NCBI GenBank assembly: GCA_018667855.1
Contig: JABIRL010000120.1
Coordinates: forward strand, 1 to 37,701
DNA length: 37,701 bases
Direction of reading: 5' to 3'
DNA from: Rhodospirillaceae bacterium
GTDB lineage: Bacteria; Pseudomonadota; Alphaproteobacteria; GCA-2731375
A program made the position numbers and the translations under genes. Positions 18,420 to 26,102 of this stretch are shown here, in pieces (the stretch's first letter is position 1; the number at the start of each line of letters is the position of its first letter). The notes under the pieces are model-generated. The model did not search any database. It saw only the letters and a list, made by a program, of their open reading frames with translations, and was not told the DNA's origin.

Positions 18420-19220
18420 TCAGGTCTGTATATGCCTCACGCCGGTCGCCGGCGGTGTGCGCGGCGGTCCGGCGAAACATTGCGCCACTGCCATCCATTT
18501 GGTCGCCGTTTCGCCCACCACGTTCAGTTTCGTATCGCCGATATTGCGGCACTGGGTCACCACCTGGCCGAACTCGGTCGCCGCCCCTTCGATATAGTTG
18601 CTATCCGAGGGTTCATTAAGCTCCCAAACCTTGCCCGATGGGGCGGTCAACTTTAGGAACGGCTTGTCCTCGGGCACATCTTCGCCACGGTTCACGAAGG
18701 TCCAGCCGAAAGTATTGTTGCCGATTACCACGACATTTTTTATGTGATCACCGTCCTGGCGGACCACGCCAAGCAGGTCATAGACGGCCTGGGCATGGGA
18801 CCAGGTTTCCATCAGCCGCGCGGTGATCGATGACAGCACGCTCATATCGGGGCCGGCCCATTTCAGGCGCTTCTTGGGATCAACGCCCTCGTAGTCCGGG
18901 ACCATGTTGGTGTAATAGTCGTGCCACAGCGCCAACAGGGCGCGGCCTTTGATGCCGTCCAGTTCTTTGTCCGTATGGGCCATCATGTCCACGCCGGCTT
19001 CGGCTGCCGTGCGCAAGTCGCCCAGCAGTTTCAGAATGGCGTCCTCGTCGTCCAGGGAAATATGGGCGGCGTAGTTGAAATAATGCAGATGTTGCAGGAC
19101 CGTGTTGATGGTCCAGCCCTTGAACAGGGTTTCGCGCTCGAAATCCTCGTCGCTCAAAGATTTGAGCAATTCGTACAGCGCGTCGCATTCCGTCTGGAAA
19201 TCGATGGCTTGTTGCAGCAT
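18420..19220 (-). CDS. TIGR03084 family metal-binding protein (DinB/maleylpyruvate-isomerase-like fold)
   Basis: The 266-residue protein resembles TIGR03084, a family with an N-terminal four-helix bundle like mycothiol-dependent maleylpyruvate isomerases. The signature block is LFKGWTINTVLQHLHYFN near residues 32-49, with His residues that could bind a divalent metal. A second conserved part, METWSHAQAVYDLLG, supplies another His. The C-terminal half (about 175-260) is beta-rich and ends in a tail without known motifs. GGGAGAG precedes the ATG. It lies between the two nitronate-monooxygenase-like genes and the VOC gene. Alphaproteobacteria do not make mycothiol, so another thiol or a CoA ester is the more likely substrate. 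No function is proven. Confidence 0.82.
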   Translation of the reverse strand: MLQQAIDFQTECDALYELLKSLSDEDFERETLFKGWTINTVLQHLHYFNYAAHISLDDEDAILKLLGDLRTAAEAGVDMMAHTDKELDGIKGRALLALWHDYYTNMVPDYEGVDPKKRLKWAGPDMSVLSSITARLMETWSHAQAVYDLLGVVRQDGDHIKNVVVIGNNTFGWTFVNRGEDVPEDKPFLKLTAPSGKVWELNEPSDSNYIEGAATEFGQVVTQCRNIGDTKLNVVGETATKWMAVAQCFAGPPRTPPATGVRHIQT

Positions 19221-19238
19221 GGGTCTCTCCCTATTTGG

Positions 19239-20381
19239 TTATGCGCCGATGGCTTTGGACAACCGCTCATAGGCGTTTGCGAAATCTTCCTTGAAATCAT
19301 AAACCACGCCGCGCGCCGATTGGCTGGCATTCATCAGGCCAACGCCCTGGCCGACATAATAGGTGGCCAGGTCCTGGGCGCCCTTGTGGCCACTTTGTGA
19401 CAGTTTATCCACCTTCATCAGGGCCGGATGGGCGATCATCCGCTGCAGGGGCAAGGGCAGAGGGTCCGGCGCATCCGCACGCTGCCAGGCATCCGTCCAG
19501 GGGGAGCGCAGCTGCCGGGTATATTTTCCGGTACGGCTGCGGGATCGGACCGTATCTGAGGAAGAGGCGGCCAGCATTTTTTCCTTCACCACGGGGTTGG
19601 TCTCCCCCTCCGCCGTGGTCAGCCAGACCGAACCGGTCCAGACGCCGGAAGCACCCATGGCCATGCAGGCGGCCATCTGGCGGCCCGTGACAATGCCGCC
19701 CGCGGCCAATATGGGGGTATCGCCATGATCCTGGATCGCCGCATGAATTTCAGGCACCAGCACCATGGTGGAAACGCTGCCGCAATGGCCGCCCGCCTCG
19801 CCACCCGCCACCACCAGGATATCCACGCCGGCCTGCACCTGGTTGAGGGCGTGGGACTTCGCGCCGACCAGGGCGGCGACGGCGACGCCGTTCTGACGGC
19901 CGCGGGCCAACATCTCCTTTGGCGGCACGCCCAGGGCATTGGCGATCAGCTTGATAGGGTGGGCGAAAGCCACATCCAGATGTCCCAGGGCGCCTTCGAT
20001 ACTCAGATTATTGGCGAAACCCATGCTGTCGCGCCGGGCCGCGTCATCTACGTCATCGGAGGAGACGCCATGGGCCTCCAATATACCGTTTACGAAATCA
20101 ATATGCTCCACCGGCAGCATGGCCAGGACTTCATCCGGTGATTTCTGTTCTCCCTTGCCTTCGTATTTGTTGGGCAGGATCAGATCAACGCCATAGGGCT
20201 TGCCGTCGATATGCTCATCGATCCAGCTCAATTCTATCTCAAGCTGTTCCGGCGTGATGGTCGCGGCGCCGAAAACACCGAAACCGCCCGCCTTGCTGAC
20301 CTCCACCACCACGTCGCGGCAATGGCTGAAGGCAACCAGGGGGAACTCAATCCCCAGCATGTCGCATATGCGGCTATCCAT
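19239..20381 (-). CDS. Nitronate monooxygenase-like flavoprotein, second tandem copy
   Basis: This 380-residue FMN-binding TIM-barrel protein belongs to the nitronate monooxygenase (2-nitropropane dioxygenase) family. Family segments are the N-terminal MLGIEFPLVAFSHC, the central AGVDILVVAGGEAGGHCG with the conserved His, and the FMN-phosphate loop TPILAAGGIVTGRQMAACMAMGA. The ATG at 20381 follows AAGGAG; a longer frame reaches 20468 inside the upstream copy and is rejected. It is about 80% identical by hand count to the gene just upstream, from which it is separated by 16 nt. Some relatives act as enoyl-reductase or CoA-ester oxidoreductases, which would fit this operon, but that is inference. 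Confidence 0.92.
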   Translation of the reverse strand: MDSRICDMLGIEFPLVAFSHCRDVVVEVSKAGGFGVFGAATITPEQLEIELSWIDEHIDGKPYGVDLILPNKYEGKGEQKSPDEVLAMLPVEHIDFVNGILEAHGVSSDDVDDAARRDSMGFANNLSIEGALGHLDVAFAHPIKLIANALGVPPKEMLARGRQNGVAVAALVGAKSHALNQVQAGVDILVVAGGEAGGHCGSVSTMVLVPEIHAAIQDHGDTPILAAGGIVTGRQMAACMAMGASGVWTGSVWLTTAEGETNPVVKEKMLAASSSDTVRSRSRTGKYTRQLRSPWTDAWQRADAPDPLPLPLQRMIAHPALMKVDKLSQSGHKGAQDLATYYVGQGVGLMNASQSARGVVYDFKEDFANAYERLSKAIGA

Positions 20382-20397
20382 GACTTTGTCTCCTTCG

Positions 20398-21540
20398 TTA
20401 GGCGCCGATGGCTTTCGACAGCCGCTCATAGGCGTTCGCGAAATCTTCCTTGAAACCATAGACCACATTGCGCACGGATTGGCTGGCGTTCATCAGGCCC
20501 ACCCCTTGTCCGACCCAATAGGTCGCCAGATCCTGGGCGCCCTTGTGGCCGCCCTCGGACAGCTTATGGATCTTATCCAGGGCCGGTTCGGAAATCATCC
20601 CTTGCAGGGGCATGGCCAGGGGATCGGGCGCGCCCTCCTGCTCCCAGGCATCCGTCCAGGGAGAGCGGAGCTGGCGGGAATGCTTACCGGTGCGGCTGCG
20701 CGAACGCACGGTGTCCGAAGACGACGCCGCCAGCATCTTTTCCTTCACCACCGGCGCCGTCTCGGCCTCCGTCGTGGTCAGCCAGACCGAGCCGGTCCAC
20801 ACACCGGATGCGCCCATGGCCATGCAGGCGGCCATCTGCCGGCCGGTGACGATGCCGCCCGCGGCCAATATGGGTGTGTCGCCCACGGCTTGGATGGCCT
20901 CGTGGATTTCCGGCACCAGCACCATTGTCGAGACCCCGCCGCAATGGCCGCCGGCTTCACCGCCCGCCACCACCAGGATATCGACGCCGGCCTGCACCTG
21001 GTTGATGGCATGGGACTTGGCGCCCACCAGGGCGGCGACGGCGACACCGTCCGCGCGGCCGCGTGCCAGCATCTCTCGCGGAGGCACGCCCAGGGCGTTG
21101 GCGATCAGCTTGATGGGATGGGAGAAAGCCACATCCATATGCGCCTTGGCGCCTTCTAGGGCGAGGTTTTTTGACAGGCTGATCCGTTGCCGCAGAAACG
21201 CCTGGTCCGGCGCTCCGGGTTCGATACCGTTGGCGGCCAAAATGCCGTCGGCGAATTTTCGATGTTCCGGCGGCAGCATGGCCAGCAGCTCTTCCGGGCT
21301 GGGCGTTTCCCCCTTGCCGACGAATTTGTTGGGCACGATCAGATCGACGCCATAGGGCATGCCGTCGATATGTTCATCGATCCAGCTCAGCTCCACCTCC
21401 AGCTGTTCCGGTGACATGGATGCGGCACCCAGGACGCCGAAGCCGCCGGCCTTGCTGACCTCGACCACAACATCCCGGCAATGGGTAAAGGCGACCAGGG
21501 GGAATTCAATACCCAGCATGTCGCAAATTCGGCTATCCAT
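20398..21540 (-). CDS. Nitronate monooxygenase-like flavoprotein, first tandem copy
   Basis: It has the same length (380 residues) and fold as the following gene, with identical N- and C-termini (MDSRICDMLGIEFPLVAF; NAYERLSKAIGA). The FMN and His segments GGEAGGHCGG and AAGGIVTGRQ are intact. Differences concentrate around residues 95-135, a region likely to shape the active-site entrance, so the copies may have diverged in substrate. AAGGAG lies 7 nt upstream of the ATG. A large palindromic element lies between this gene and the biotin carboxylase upstream, which may lower or stabilise this part of the transcript. Confidence 0.92.
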   Translation of the reverse strand: MDSRICDMLGIEFPLVAFTHCRDVVVEVSKAGGFGVLGAASMSPEQLEVELSWIDEHIDGMPYGVDLIVPNKFVGKGETPSPEELLAMLPPEHRKFADGILAANGIEPGAPDQAFLRQRISLSKNLALEGAKAHMDVAFSHPIKLIANALGVPPREMLARGRADGVAVAALVGAKSHAINQVQAGVDILVVAGGEAGGHCGGVSTMVLVPEIHEAIQAVGDTPILAAGGIVTGRQMAACMAMGASGVWTGSVWLTTTEAETAPVVKEKMLAASSSDTVRSRSRTGKHSRQLRSPWTDAWEQEGAPDPLAMPLQGMISEPALDKIHKLSEGGHKGAQDLATYWVGQGVGLMNASQSVRNVVYGFKEDFANAYERLSKAIGA

Positions 21541-21566
21541 GGTTTATCTCCTTAATCCAATTGCGT

Positions 21567-21627
21567 GTCATTCCCGCGAAAGCGGGAATCCATAGCAAAT
21601 ATGGACTCCCGCTTTCGCGGGAGTGAC
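21567..21627. repeat. Long palindromic REP-type element between the biotin carboxylase and the first flavoprotein gene
   Basis: The left arm (21567-21593) and right arm (21601-21627) are 27-bp inverted repeats matching at 25 positions, with a 7-nt loop. Each arm is itself a hairpin: ATTCCCGCGAAAGCGGGAAT at 21570-21589 and ACTCCCGCTTTCGCGGGAGT at 21605-21624. This CCCGCGAAAGCGGG motif is a common dispersed intergenic repeat in proteobacteria. It lies inside the operon, so it is present in the mRNA. Confidence 0.9.
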
Positions 21628-21660
21628 GAGGGTCGCAGCCGTACCGCTCCGGCTCATCAT

Positions 21661-23649
21661 CTACGCGGCCTCTATCTCAACCAGCAGATCATCCGCGGCG
21701 ACCTGGGTGCCGGCGGTGGCGGGGACTTCCGCGACGGTGCCGTCGATCTCGGCCAGAATATCGTGTTGCATCTTCATCGCTTCCAGCACCGCCAGTCGGG
21801 TGCCGATTGCCACTTCGTCGCCCGGCTTGACGAACACCTCCAGCAGGTTGCCATGCATGGGAGCGACCACGCGGCCGCCGCCCGCCGTATCCTCGGCGCC
21901 GGCGGCGAAAGCGATGCGGTTGCGGAAATGCAGACCACGACCGTCAATGGATAAATCCAGCACGCCGGCCGCGGGCGCGGAATACAACACTGAGTGGCGG
22001 CGGCCGTCCACGGTCAGGCGGGCCACGTGATCGGCACGTTCAATTACCGTGACCGCAACCTCGTCATCACCCGAGCGTACCGTATAAGCGTCGTTTCCCT
22101 GCGGCGTGACCACCACATCCATCTCGTCTTCACCGGCGGCATAAACATAGCGCGTGCCCAAATGCCCGGCACTGGACCAGTCCATCAGGGCCGGGCTGAC
22201 ATTCAGGCTGTTGTCGAACGCGGCCTGGCGCTCCACTGTATACTGCACCACGGCCGCCATGGCCCCTTGGTGCAGGGTGGGTGCCGGAACCGCCAGATCG
22301 TCTTCATCGAATTCTTCACCGATGAAAGCCGTGGTGGCCTCGCCCTTGGCGAAACGTTCCCGCTGCAGGATGTCGATCAGGAAGCTTCTGTTGGTGGTGG
22401 AGCCGAACAGCGCCGTATCCTTGAGGGCGTTGATCAGGCGGTGGCGGGCAATCTCGCGGGTCTCGCCCCAGGCCATGACTTTCGCCAGCATGGGATCGTA
22501 AAACGGCGACACCTCCAACCCCGTGGCAATACCCGCATCGATACGCACGCCCTCGCCCAACGCCGGCCGCCACAGATCTATGGCGCCGGTGACGGGCAGA
22601 AAGTCCTGGGCCGGGTCTTCCGCATATAAGCGCACCTCGATCGCATGGCCGTTCAGGGTGATGTCGTCCTGGTTCAAACCAAGCTCCCGGCCCTCGGCCA
22701 CCTGAATTTGCAGAGCGACAAGGTCCAGACCGGTGATCAGCTCCGTTACCGGATGCTCCACTTGCAGGCGGGTATTCATTTCCAGGAAATAGAATTCGCC
22801 GTTGCCGTCGAGCAGGAATTCCACCGTGCCGGCACCGCGATAGGCAATGCTGCGCGCCGCTTCCACCGCCGCCGCACCCATGCGGGCGCGCAGATCCGGG
22901 GTCATCACCGGGCAGGGCGCTTCCTCGACCACTTTTTGGTGGCGGCGCTGGACCGAACAATCACGCTCGCCCAGGTGGATGACATTGCCATGGCTGTCGG
23001 CGAAGACCTGCACCTCCACATGACGGGGCCGGATGATGGCCCGTTCCAGGATCAACTCGTCCGAGCCAAAGGCATTCAAGGCCTCCGAACGCGCGGCGGC
23101 GAGGGCATCGGCAACGTCGCCGGATTGCTCCACCAGACGCATGCCCCGGCCACCGCCACCCGCGGCGGCCTTGACCATCAGGGGGAAGCCGATGTTGTTC
23201 GCCTCCCTGATCATCGCCTCGTCCGACTGATCGTCGCCCTCATAACCAGGCACGCAGGGCACATCGGCGTCGATCATGCGCCGTTTGGCGGCGGCCTTAT
23301 TGCCCATCAGGTCAATGGCCTCGACGCCGGGCCCAATGAATACCAAACCGGCATCCTCGCAGGCCTGGGCAAAAGAGGCATTCTCGGCCAGAAAGCCATA
23401 GCCGGGATGGATCGCCTGGGCGCCGGAAGCTTTCGCGGCCTTCAGAATCCGCGCCATATCCAGATAGGACTCGCCCACCGGGGCTGGGCCGATCAGCACC
23501 GCGTCATCGGCCATTTGCACATGGGGGGCCTGAGCGTCCGCCTCGGAATAAACCGCGATGGCGCGATAGCCCAGGGATTGCGCGGTGGACATGACCCGCA
23601 CGGCGATTTCGCCACGATTGGCGACCAGGATACTCTCGAACGTTCGCAT
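21661..23649 (-). CDS. Acyl-CoA carboxylase alpha subunit: biotin carboxylase plus biotin carrier
   Basis: The 662-residue protein carries the biotin carboxylase and biotin-carrier parts of an MCC- or geranyl-CoA-type carboxylase. It starts ESILVANRGEIAVRV. The ATP-grasp glycine loop is KAAAGGGGRGM, and catalytic segments ERDCSVQRRHQKVVEEAP and EMNTRLQVEHPVTE follow. The middle region (about 470-580) is the BT linker domain that holds the beta subunit. The biotinyl domain ends the protein, with the acceptor K626 in AMKM. The ATG at 23649 lies 4 nt after the hydratase stop, so translation is probably coupled; no separate strong ribosome-binding site is seen. The beta subunit is encoded two genes upstream. 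In the Atu pathway the equivalent is AtuF; the actual substrate is not settled. Confidence 0.95.
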   Translation of the reverse strand: MRTFESILVANRGEIAVRVMSTAQSLGYRAIAVYSEADAQAPHVQMADDAVLIGPAPVGESYLDMARILKAAKASGAQAIHPGYGFLAENASFAQACEDAGLVFIGPGVEAIDLMGNKAAAKRRMIDADVPCVPGYEGDDQSDEAMIREANNIGFPLMVKAAAGGGGRGMRLVEQSGDVADALAAARSEALNAFGSDELILERAIIRPRHVEVQVFADSHGNVIHLGERDCSVQRRHQKVVEEAPCPVMTPDLRARMGAAAVEAARSIAYRGAGTVEFLLDGNGEFYFLEMNTRLQVEHPVTELITGLDLVALQIQVAEGRELGLNQDDITLNGHAIEVRLYAEDPAQDFLPVTGAIDLWRPALGEGVRIDAGIATGLEVSPFYDPMLAKVMAWGETREIARHRLINALKDTALFGSTTNRSFLIDILQRERFAKGEATTAFIGEEFDEDDLAVPAPTLHQGAMAAVVQYTVERQAAFDNSLNVSPALMDWSSAGHLGTRYVYAAGEDEMDVVVTPQGNDAYTVRSGDDEVAVTVIERADHVARLTVDGRRHSVLYSAPAAGVLDLSIDGRGLHFRNRIAFAAGAEDTAGGGRVVAPMHGNLLEVFVKPGDEVAIGTRLAVLEAMKMQHDILAEIDGTVAEVPATAGTQVAADDLLVEIEAA

Positions 23650-23653
23650 CAAA

Positions 23654-24463
23654 CTATTTCTCGGCCCAGATTGGTTTACGTTTTTCAATGAACGAGGCCA
23701 CGCCTTCGCGGCCTTCGTCGCTCAACATGCATTCGGCGAAGCCCTTGGCGGCGAAATCCAGCTGGCCGTTACGATCCAGATGCCGCGTCGCCAGAACGAT
23801 GGCCTTGGTCACGGCGTTGGCGCCGGGGGCGCAGCGTCTGACCTGGCTTTTCATGTTGGCCTCGATCTCATCCAGCCCGGCGGCATCATCGACCACATAG
23901 TCGGCCAGGCCCAGCTGGCCGGCCTCCTCGCCATCGAAACGATGCGCCGTGACCATAAGACGCCTCGCGGTCCGCAGGCCCAGACGCTGCACCACGAACG
24001 GCGCGATCTGGGCGGGTGGTATGCCGATGGCGGTTTCGGTCATGGCGAACTTGGCGTCCCTGGTGACGCCCACCGCATCGGCGCAGCAGACCATGCCCAG
24101 GCCGCCGGCCATGGCGGCGCCTTCCACCAGGATCAATACGAACTGGGGCATCTCGTTGATCAGGTCGAACATCTCGCCCCCCTGGCGGGAGGATGCGGCG
24201 ATGTCATCCACCGTCTGGCTGCCACCTTGGTAGTTGTTCTTGAAACCCTTCAGATCGCCACCGGCGCAGAATACACCGCCCTTGCCACGCAAGGTGATGC
24301 CGCGAATGGAGCGGTCATCGCGGATCGCGTTCAGCACGGCCTTCAGTTCCGTAGTCAGCTCCTTTGACAAGGCGTTGCGGTTGTCCGGCCGGTTGAACCA
24401 GATGGTCAGCCAGGCGTGGTCTTCCTCCAGCAGGATGTTTTCAGTTTTCGGTAACGTGCTCAT
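23654..24463 (-). CDS. Enoyl-CoA hydratase/isomerase family protein (AtuE/LiuC-like)
   Basis: This 269-residue crotonase-family enzyme probably hydrates the glutaconyl-type product of the neighbouring carboxylase. The oxyanion hole is formed by CAGGDLKG (66-73) and EGAAMAGGLGM (114-124). A Glu at position 143 in MTETAIGIPP occupies the usual catalytic region. The IGIPPAQIAPFVVQRLG stretch resembles isohexenylglutaconyl- and methylglutaconyl-CoA hydratases. The ATG at 24463 has GGAG 8 nt upstream; a longer frame to 24553 lies inside the carboxyltransferase gene. It sits between the two carboxylase subunit genes, as in atu and liu clusters. Confidence 0.92.
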   Translation of the reverse strand: MSTLPKTENILLEEDHAWLTIWFNRPDNRNALSKELTTELKAVLNAIRDDRSIRGITLRGKGGVFCAGGDLKGFKNNYQGGSQTVDDIAASSRQGGEMFDLINEMPQFVLILVEGAAMAGGLGMVCCADAVGVTRDAKFAMTETAIGIPPAQIAPFVVQRLGLRTARRLMVTAHRFDGEEAGQLGLADYVVDDAAGLDEIEANMKSQVRRCAPGANAVTKAIVLATRHLDRNGQLDFAAKGFAECMLSDEGREGVASFIEKRKPIWAEK

Positions 24464-24479
24464 TTCAGGTTCTCCGATT

Positions 24480-26102
24480 TTACAGGCGGGCGACGCCAAA
24501 GCTGTTGGGATTGGTCTGCCGATTGCGGGCTTCCCAACAGGTCTCCAGGGCAAAGCCCAGGACCCGACGGGTGTCGCGGGGATCGATCATGCCTTGATCC
24601 AGCATGCGGCCGGATGTGTAGAAGGCATCTGACTGTTTGTCGAAATGGTCGATCAGACTTTGCTTCTGGGCCTGCAAGGCGGCCTCGTCCACCTCCTGGC
24701 CCCGGCGTTCGGCCGAGACCCGGGCCACCTGGTCCATGGTCGACGCCGCCTGTTCGCCGCCCATGACGCCGGTCAGGGCATTGGGCCATGTGAACAGGAA
24801 ATCCGGCTCATAGCCTAAGCCACCCATGCCGTAATTGCCGGCGCCAAACGAGGCGCCGATGTAGAGCGTGATCTTGGGCACCGAGACGTTGGACGTGGCC
24901 TGGATCATCTTGGAGCCATGCTTGACCATGCCGCCGTGTTCATACTCCTTGCCCACCATGTAGCCGGTGGTGTTGTTCAGGTAGATGATCGGAATATTGG
25001 CCTGATCGCACAATTGGAAGAACTGCCCGCCCTTGGTGGCGCCGGCGGGATCGATCGGTCCGTTGTTGCCAATGATGCCGCAGGCGTTGCCATAGATACT
25101 GGCCTGCAGACAAACGGTGGAAACGCCATAGCGCGGTTTGAAATCCTCGAACTCCGAGCCATCAACAAACCGCGCCACAAGCTCCCGCACATCGTAAGGC
25201 TTGCGGTAGTCAATGGGGACCAGGCCGGCAATTTCATCCGGATCGCTTCGGGGTTCGCTGAAGGCTTTCGGCTTCGGCGCCGGGCAACCCTTGTTCCAGT
25301 CCAGCTTTTTGATCAGGCTGCGGCAGATCAACAGCCCATGGGCATCATCCTCCGCCGTGTACTCCACCAGGCCCGAAATAGTGGCGTGCATGTCGGTGCC
25401 GGCAAGATCTTCTTCGTCGGATATTTCACCGGTCGCGGCACGGGTCAGGGCGGCCCCGCCCAGTGAGGCCCGGCCCCGGCCGCGAATGGAAATGACATAG
25501 TCGCTCATCCCCGGCATATAGGCGCCGCCGGCGGTGGCGGGGCCGTGCAGCACGGTAAAGGTAGGGATGCCGGCGGCGCTTAACAGCGCCAGGCGGTAGA
25601 AGATACCGCCGCCCCGGGCCCAGCTTTCCACCTGGTACTGCATCAGGTTGGCGCCGGCGCTTTCCACCAGATGCACGAAGGGCAGCTTGTGTTGAATGGC
25701 CATGTCCAGGGAGGCCCGGATTTTCTCGCCGGACATTTGTGTCGAGGCCCCGGCATTGATGCCGCTGTCGTCCACATAGACCAGACAGCGAATGCCGCTG
25801 ACAAAGCCGATGCCGGACAGGGCGGAGGCGCCGGGGATGGATTTCGAGCGGTCCTCGGTATCGACCGCATAGTTGGCCAGGCCGTAAAGCTCCAGATACG
25901 GCATGCCGGGATCCAGCAGGCGCAACAGCCGCTCCCGCGGTGTCAGCTGGCCGCGTTCCTCGAACCGAGCGCGGCGTTTCTCCGACAGGGCCTCGGCCCG
26001 GCTTCTGATCTCCTGGTAGTCATCCAGCAGCGCCAGCATGTCCTGACGATTGGCGGCAAAAATATCCGCGTTGGTACTCAATTTCGAAGCAAAAACACTC
26101 AC
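24480..26102 (-). CDS. Acyl-CoA carboxylase beta subunit (carboxyltransferase)
   Basis: This 540-residue carboxyltransferase moves CO2 from biotin to an acyl-CoA. Both crotonase-like halves are present. The N-half has RGQLTPRERLLRLLDPG, SGINAGASTQMSGEKIRASL and VLHGPATAGGAYMPGMSD. The C-half has NNGPIDPAGATKGGQFFQLC, YLNNTTGYMVG and YGMGGLGYEPDFLFTWPN. The order matches MCC/GCC beta subunits rather than propionyl-CoA carboxylase. The start is a GTG at 26102 that overlaps the DUF1446 stop by 4 nt (GTGA), so the two are translationally coupled. Together with the alpha subunit at 21661 it makes a complete carboxylase. The acyl chain it accepts cannot be read from the sequence. Confidence 0.94.
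   Translation of the reverse strand: MSVFASKLSTNADIFAANRQDMLALLDDYQEIRSRAEALSEKRRARFEERGQLTPRERLLRLLDPGMPYLELYGLANYAVDTEDRSKSIPGASALSGIGFVSGIRCLVYVDDSGINAGASTQMSGEKIRASLDMAIQHKLPFVHLVESAGANLMQYQVESWARGGGIFYRLALLSAAGIPTFTVLHGPATAGGAYMPGMSDYVISIRGRGRASLGGAALTRAATGEISDEEDLAGTDMHATISGLVEYTAEDDAHGLLICRSLIKKLDWNKGCPAPKPKAFSEPRSDPDEIAGLVPIDYRKPYDVRELVARFVDGSEFEDFKPRYGVSTVCLQASIYGNACGIIGNNGPIDPAGATKGGQFFQLCDQANIPIIYLNNTTGYMVGKEYEHGGMVKHGSKMIQATSNVSVPKITLYIGASFGAGNYGMGGLGYEPDFLFTWPNALTGVMGGEQAASTMDQVARVSAERRGQEVDEAALQAQKQSLIDHFDKQSDAFYTSGRMLDQGMIDPRDTRRVLGFALETCWEARNRQTNPNSFGVARL

Noticed and set aside
21567..21627. CRISPR-like direct repeat
   Set aside because: The two units are inverted, there are only two, and no spacer series or cas gene is present.
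22645..23691. 348-codon plus-strand frame opposite the biotin carboxylase
   Set aside because: It is an antisense shadow with low-complexity composition over a certain gene.
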